DNA from: Thiotrichaceae bacterium
Lineage (GTDB): Bacteria; Pseudomonadota; Gammaproteobacteria; Thiotrichales; Thiotrichaceae
Direction: 5' to 3'
NCBI GenBank assembly: GCA_027008665.1
Contig: JALVEA010000341.1
Location: 1 to 8,625 of the forward strand
Length of the DNA stretch: 8,625 bases
Part shown: piece by piece, positions 6,157 to 8,625 of the stretch
Position numbering within the stretch: position 1 is the first letter of the stretch
How the letters are laid out: each line of letters begins with the position of its first letter
Made by a program: the position numbers and the translations under genes
The notes under the pieces: generated by a model
What the model saw: the letters and a program-made list of their open reading frames with translations, nothing else
The model's database searches: none
Told to the model about the DNA's origin: nothing

Positions 6157-7205
6157 TGAGAAACTTTCCCATTAAACTTAATATCCCAATGCCAGATGAC
6201 TGGCATTTACACCTCCGTTCAGGTGAGATGCTTAGTAAAGTGTTACCTTATACAAGTCAGCATTTTGCGCGTGCGATTGTAATGCCTAATCTTCCATCGC
6301 CTGTACTCACAAGGAATGATGCTTTAATTTATCGGCAAGAAATCCTTAGCTATTTGCCCAAAGGCGAGGATTTTACTCCCTTAATGACACTGTATATGAC
6401 GGAAAATACCGACCCTAATGAGGTGCGCTTAGGTTTTTTAAAAGGAGAGGTCAGCGCGGTTAAACTCTATCCTGCTGGTGCAACGACTAATTCAGATGCG
6501 GGTGTCAAAGATTTAGAAAAAATTTATTCTGTACTAGAAGTGATGGAAGAAATTGCTATGCCTTTTTTAGTACACGGCGAAGTGGTTGATGCAAATATTG
6601 ATATATTTGATCGTGAAGCGGTTTTTATTGAAACAAAATTAATCCCTATTCGGCAGCGCTTTCCTAAGCTAAAAATAGTATTTGAACACCTTACCACCAA
6701 AGAAGGCGTGGATTATGTACTCTCTTGTGATCAAAATACTGCCGCTACCATTACACCACATCATCTAGTTATTAATCGTAATGCGATGTTAGTCGGGGGA
6801 ATTAAACCACATTATTACTGCTTGCCCGTTGCAAAACGTGAATTGCATCGATTAGCCTTAGTAAAGGCGGCAACAAGTGGTGATGCTCGGTTTTTCTTAG
6901 GAACAGATTCTGCGCCGCATTTAACAACAGCCAAAGAGAGTGATTGCGGTTGTGCAGGGATTTTTAATGTTGCAAATGCTGTTGCTGTGGTAACACAGCT
7001 TTTTGAGAATGAAAATGCACTTGAACAGCTAGAAAAATTCCTATCCATCAACGGTGCGAATTTCTACCAGTTACCTATTAATAAACAACGTCTTAACTTA
7101 GAACGTTTTAATGAAAGCCAGCCTATTCCAGAAGATATTAAAACTGCTGAAGGAATAGTGAAAGCCTTTGATCCAATGATGGATGTGTATTGGAAAGTTG
7201 TTTAA
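6156..7205 (+). CDS. pyrC: Dihydroorotase, class II (PyrC)
   Basis: PyrC closes carbamoyl-aspartate to dihydroorotate, the third step of de novo pyrimidine synthesis, in the cytosol. At 349 residues it matches the E. coli-type enzyme (348). All active-site motifs are present: P-D-D-W-H-L-H-L-R (13-21) with metal ligands H17 and H19 and substrate-binding R21; K103, to be carbamylated, in A-V-K-L-Y-P-A-G-A-T-T-N-S; H140 in L-V-H-G-E-V; H178 in F-E-H-L-T-T-K; and the catalytic Asp and His of G-T-D-S-A-P-H near residues 249-255. C-G-C-A-G follows. The motif positions align with E. coli numbering, supporting the ATG at 6156. That start shares its A with the stop of the SPFH gene (TAATG) and has only a poor A-rich ribosome site, so it likely depends on coupled re-initiation. 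No upstream pyrimidine attenuator was seen, as the gene lies inside the operon. A terminator follows 45 bases after the stop. Confidence 0.97.
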   Translation: MRNFPIKLNIPMPDDWHLHLRSGEMLSKVLPYTSQHFARAIVMPNLPSPVLTRNDALIYRQEILSYLPKGEDFTPLMTLYMTENTDPNEVRLGFLKGEVSAVKLYPAGATTNSDAGVKDLEKIYSVLEVMEEIAMPFLVHGEVVDANIDIFDREAVFIETKLIPIRQRFPKLKIVFEHLTTKEGVDYVLSCDQNTAATITPHHLVINRNAMLVGGIKPHYYCLPVAKRELHRLALVKAATSGDARFFLGTDSAPHLTTAKESDCGCAGIFNVANAVAVVTQLFENENALEQLEKFLSINGANFYQLPINKQRLNLERFNESQPIPEDIKTAEGIVKAFDPMMDVYWKVV

Positions 7206-7250
7206 ATAAGATGTGATTTAAAGTGCGAAGATTTGTGAAATCACCGATGG

Positions 7251-7278
7251 AGACCCAGCCTAGGCTGGGTTTCCTTTT
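7251..7278 (+). terminator. Rho-independent terminator of the xpaC-telA-SPFH-pyrC operon
   Basis: A perfect 18-base palindrome, ACCCAGCCTAGGCTGGGT (7253-7270), is extended by one G-T wobble and one A-T pair at its base. It gives a GC-rich stem with a 4-base loop and is followed by TTTCCTTTT on the + strand. On the minus strand no T-run follows, so it should act mainly on the pyrC transcript rather than on the facing EF-hand gene. Confidence 0.88.
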
Positions 7279-7337
7279 GCTCGTTCCTAAATTTATTTCG
7301 GAATTTAGAATACAGAACGAGGAATTTATTCCCCGTA
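7279..7337. repeat. Dispersed double-hairpin repeat, copy B (inverted relative to copy A)
   Basis: This 59-base element lies between the pyrC terminator and the 3' end of the facing EF-hand gene. Its reverse complement aligns with 1005-1056, sharing GGAATAAATTCCTC and AAATAAATTTAGGAAC almost unbroken. Within it, CTAAATT (7287-7293) pairs with AATTTAG (7302-7308), and outside those CTCGTTC (7280-7286) pairs with GAACGAG (7315-7321). A second palindrome is GAGGAATTTATTCCCC (7319-7334), which shares GAG with the outer arm, so two alternative folds are possible. It lies 18 bases after the stop codon of the minus-strand gene and could shape that mRNA's 3' end. Confidence 0.6.
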
Positions 7338-7355
7338 CTTAGAAACAATCTCATC

Positions 7356-8625
7356 CTATTGATAATCAAGATTTTTAAAGTTGCTCATATTAAGATAGAT
7401 TTCTTCATCTGCAATAAACTCACTTTGGTCTATAAAAATAGATTCAGGCATACCCGTGTCGGCATTATATTTAATCTCAACTTTAGCGGCATTGCTTTCT
7501 ATTGCATTGCTAATGGTTTTAAAGAGGTCTTCAACTGTTAATTGATTATATTCAGGCACCATTGCCTTGCTTCCATCAGAGAATCTAGCATCAATGACGG
7601 TATTGCCTTTAATGGTTAAATCAACTGATTTAGCGGCATTACCTGCTATAAACCCTGAGCGTTTTAAGGTAAAGGAGTAGCTTTCAGGTCGCGTATTTTC
7701 CCATTTTTCTTTATTAAGGTTTAATTCCTTCCGCTCATCAATTAATGCAGTGCCATTAATAATTGATGCTTGTTGTTCTGATAAGATCATCCGTCCTAAT
7801 TCAATATTATCACTTTCATCTGCATCGATTGGAACAGGGTCAGGACCACGGAAATGAATGGCGATATCGCCTTTGCTGACCTTACCGTTACCATCCGCAT
7901 CAAGAATACGCACAAATTCCCCAAAGGTATGGAAGGGGCTAAATAGATCTAAAGCGCGTTGCTGTTGTTTGCCATCTAATTGTAATTCTTTATAAGCAAG
8001 ATTTTGGATTGCCTTTAAATCTTTTTCTGTCAGTACATGATCACGAATCTCATCAATACCTGCAATACCACCCGTATAATGCAGTTTAACCGTATCACCG
8101 ACGGATAATTTACCATTGCCGTCTTGATCTAATGCAACACCAGTGAAGCGTATCGTGATGCCATCAGCAGTACCCTTAGGAGGTGTATGATTAAAGTGAT
8201 TGGAGATTGCCTGATACTCTTCTTTTGTTAATTTTAATTGTGGCGCGGGTGTGTCATTAATTTCTGCGGCTTGTTTTTCAGTTAGATTAATCCTTTCAAC
8301 TTCAATTTTTGAACTGTGATAACCTAATATAGCAGGTACAACACTAGGGCTTTTCATTAAAATAGCGGTATCGCCTTTACTAACTTTTCCATCACCATTG
8401 CTATCAAATATTTCGACAAAATAGTTAATTGAACGAGAAACAGGGGTGTCAAAAAGAGCTAATGCCTGTTCTTTTTGAGTATTATTTAGCTTTAATTGCT
8501 CACCTTTTGGGTGCTCGGTGATTTGCCTCACTGCTGCTTCATCTAATATATATTGCTGAGAATCTAGCATCGCAATATCACCCACACTTATTTTACCATT
8601 ACCGTCTTGGTCTAATAATCGAACT
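7356..8625 (-). CDS. EF-hand repeat protein with C-terminal DUF6174-like domain (5' end outside the window)
   Basis: The frame stays open to the right edge, giving 422 residues of a longer protein; a GTG at 8585 is an internal Val, not a start. Four calcium-loop motifs of the form D-x-D/N-G-N/D-G-K-x-S-x-G-D occur at about 69-, 92- and 76-residue spacing. Each is preceded by a hydrophobic strand-like stretch (V-R-I-L, V-E-I-F, V-A-L). Helical segments with L-T-E-K and Q-x-A-x-x-I-N/L lie between them. The loops end in Asp rather than the usual Glu at position 12 and resemble dockerin or extracellular EF-hand loops. The last ~110 residues (7374-7703) have a Trp, Y-S-F-T-L-K-R, V-E-D-L-F-K-T-I and V-E-I-K-Y-N-A-D-T-G-M-P-E-S-I pattern that fits DUF6174. 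That domain is usually found in secreted or periplasmic proteins of unknown function. Secretion is likely, but the N-terminus that would show it is not in the window. A calcium-binding role is inferred from the loops. Confidence 0.8.
   Translation of the reverse strand, partial: VRLLDQDGNGKISVGDIAMLDSQQYILDEAAVRQITEHPKGEQLKLNNTQKEQALALFDTPVSRSINYFVEIFDSNGDGKVSKGDTAILMKSPSVVPAILGYHSSKIEVERINLTEKQAAEINDTPAPQLKLTKEEYQAISNHFNHTPPKGTADGITIRFTGVALDQDGNGKLSVGDTVKLHYTGGIAGIDEIRDHVLTEKDLKAIQNLAYKELQLDGKQQQRALDLFSPFHTFGEFVRILDADGNGKVSKGDIAIHFRGPDPVPIDADESDNIELGRMILSEQQASIINGTALIDERKELNLNKEKWENTRPESYSFTLKRSGFIAGNAAKSVDLTIKGNTVIDARFSDGSKAMVPEYNQLTVEDLFKTISNAIESNAAKVEIKYNADTGMPESIFIDQSEFIADEEIYLNMSNFKNLDYQ
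7866..8612 (-). repeat. Four EF-hand/dockerin-like calcium loops within the minus-strand gene
   Basis: The 12-residue loops are encoded at 8577-8612 (DQDGNGKISVGD), 8370-8405 (DSNGDGKVSKGD), 8094-8129 (DQDGNGKLSVGD) and 7866-7901 (DADGNGKVSKGD). Loops 1 and 3 end K-x-S-V-G-D, and loops 2 and 4 end K-V-S-K-G-D. This alternation suggests a two-loop unit that was duplicated. The first loop is at the window edge, so more copies may lie upstream. All side-chain ligands at positions 1, 3, 5, 9 and 12 are Asp, Asn or Ser, as expected for binding. Confidence 0.85.

Noticed and set aside
6815..7051. 78-codon minus-strand frame opposite pyrC
   Set aside because: pyrC is certain here, with active-site motifs on the + strand through this stretch; the opposite frame is a shadow.
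7359..7541. 60-codon + strand frame over the end of the EF-hand gene
   Set aside because: It is antisense to the DUF6174-like region and has no ribosome site or family features.
8583..8585. GTG as the start codon of the EF-hand protein
   Set aside because: The frame continues upstream to the window edge and encodes the first half of a perfect calcium loop, so this codon is Val inside the loop.

Overview
The window looks like a chromosomal segment of an AT-rich gammaproteobacterium. The pointers are an E. coli-type class II dihydroorotase (PyrC), a C-terminal piece of MsrQ, and an accessory set (Uma2 protein, PIN/RHH toxin-antitoxin pair, short palindromic repeats). That kind of mix is common in free-living sulfur- or methane-oxidising lineages such as Thiotrichales or Methylococcales. 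The lineage is inferred from gene types and composition only, and no rRNA or other marker is present.

Left part (1-2547): the 3' end of msrQ on the + strand converges on a minus-strand accessory block. The block holds a Uma2-family protein, a DUF6364-type antitoxin with a PIN-domain toxin (4-bp overlap, consensus -10 inside a palindrome), and a small cytoplasmic alpha/beta hydrolase. Two non-coding structured elements lie between these genes: a double-hairpin repeat at 1005-1056, and a long imperfect inverted repeat at 1796-1873 next to the hydrolase stop codon.

Central part (2548-7205, + strand): a 351-base spacer, possibly holding a 31-codon membrane microprotein gene, leads into a four-gene operon. 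Its order is xpaC-like (four membrane segments plus helical tail), telA (toxic-anion-resistance family, coiled coil), a YdjI-type SPFH protein ending in a GYF_2 domain between proline-rich stretches, and pyrC. pyrC starts inside the stop codon of the SPFH gene (TAATG). The first three genes are best read as a membrane-stress module. XpaC would be the integral membrane partner, TelA the cytosolic coiled-coil partner, and SPFH the membrane-scaffold partner. pyrC is a pyrimidine biosynthesis gene that appears to share their transcript. A clear intrinsic terminator at 7251-7278 ends the operon.

Right part (7279-8625): a second, inverted copy of the double-hairpin repeat (7279-7337) precedes the 3' end of a minus-strand gene. 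That gene runs off the right edge and encodes a protein with at least four EF-hand/dockerin-like calcium loops and a C-terminal DUF6174-like domain.

The items most worth a second look are the stress cassette coupled to pyrC, the SPFH-GYF_2 architecture, the inverted pair of double-hairpin repeats, and the EF-hand/DUF6174 protein. No CRISPR array, tRNA, rRNA, transposase or prophage gene was seen.
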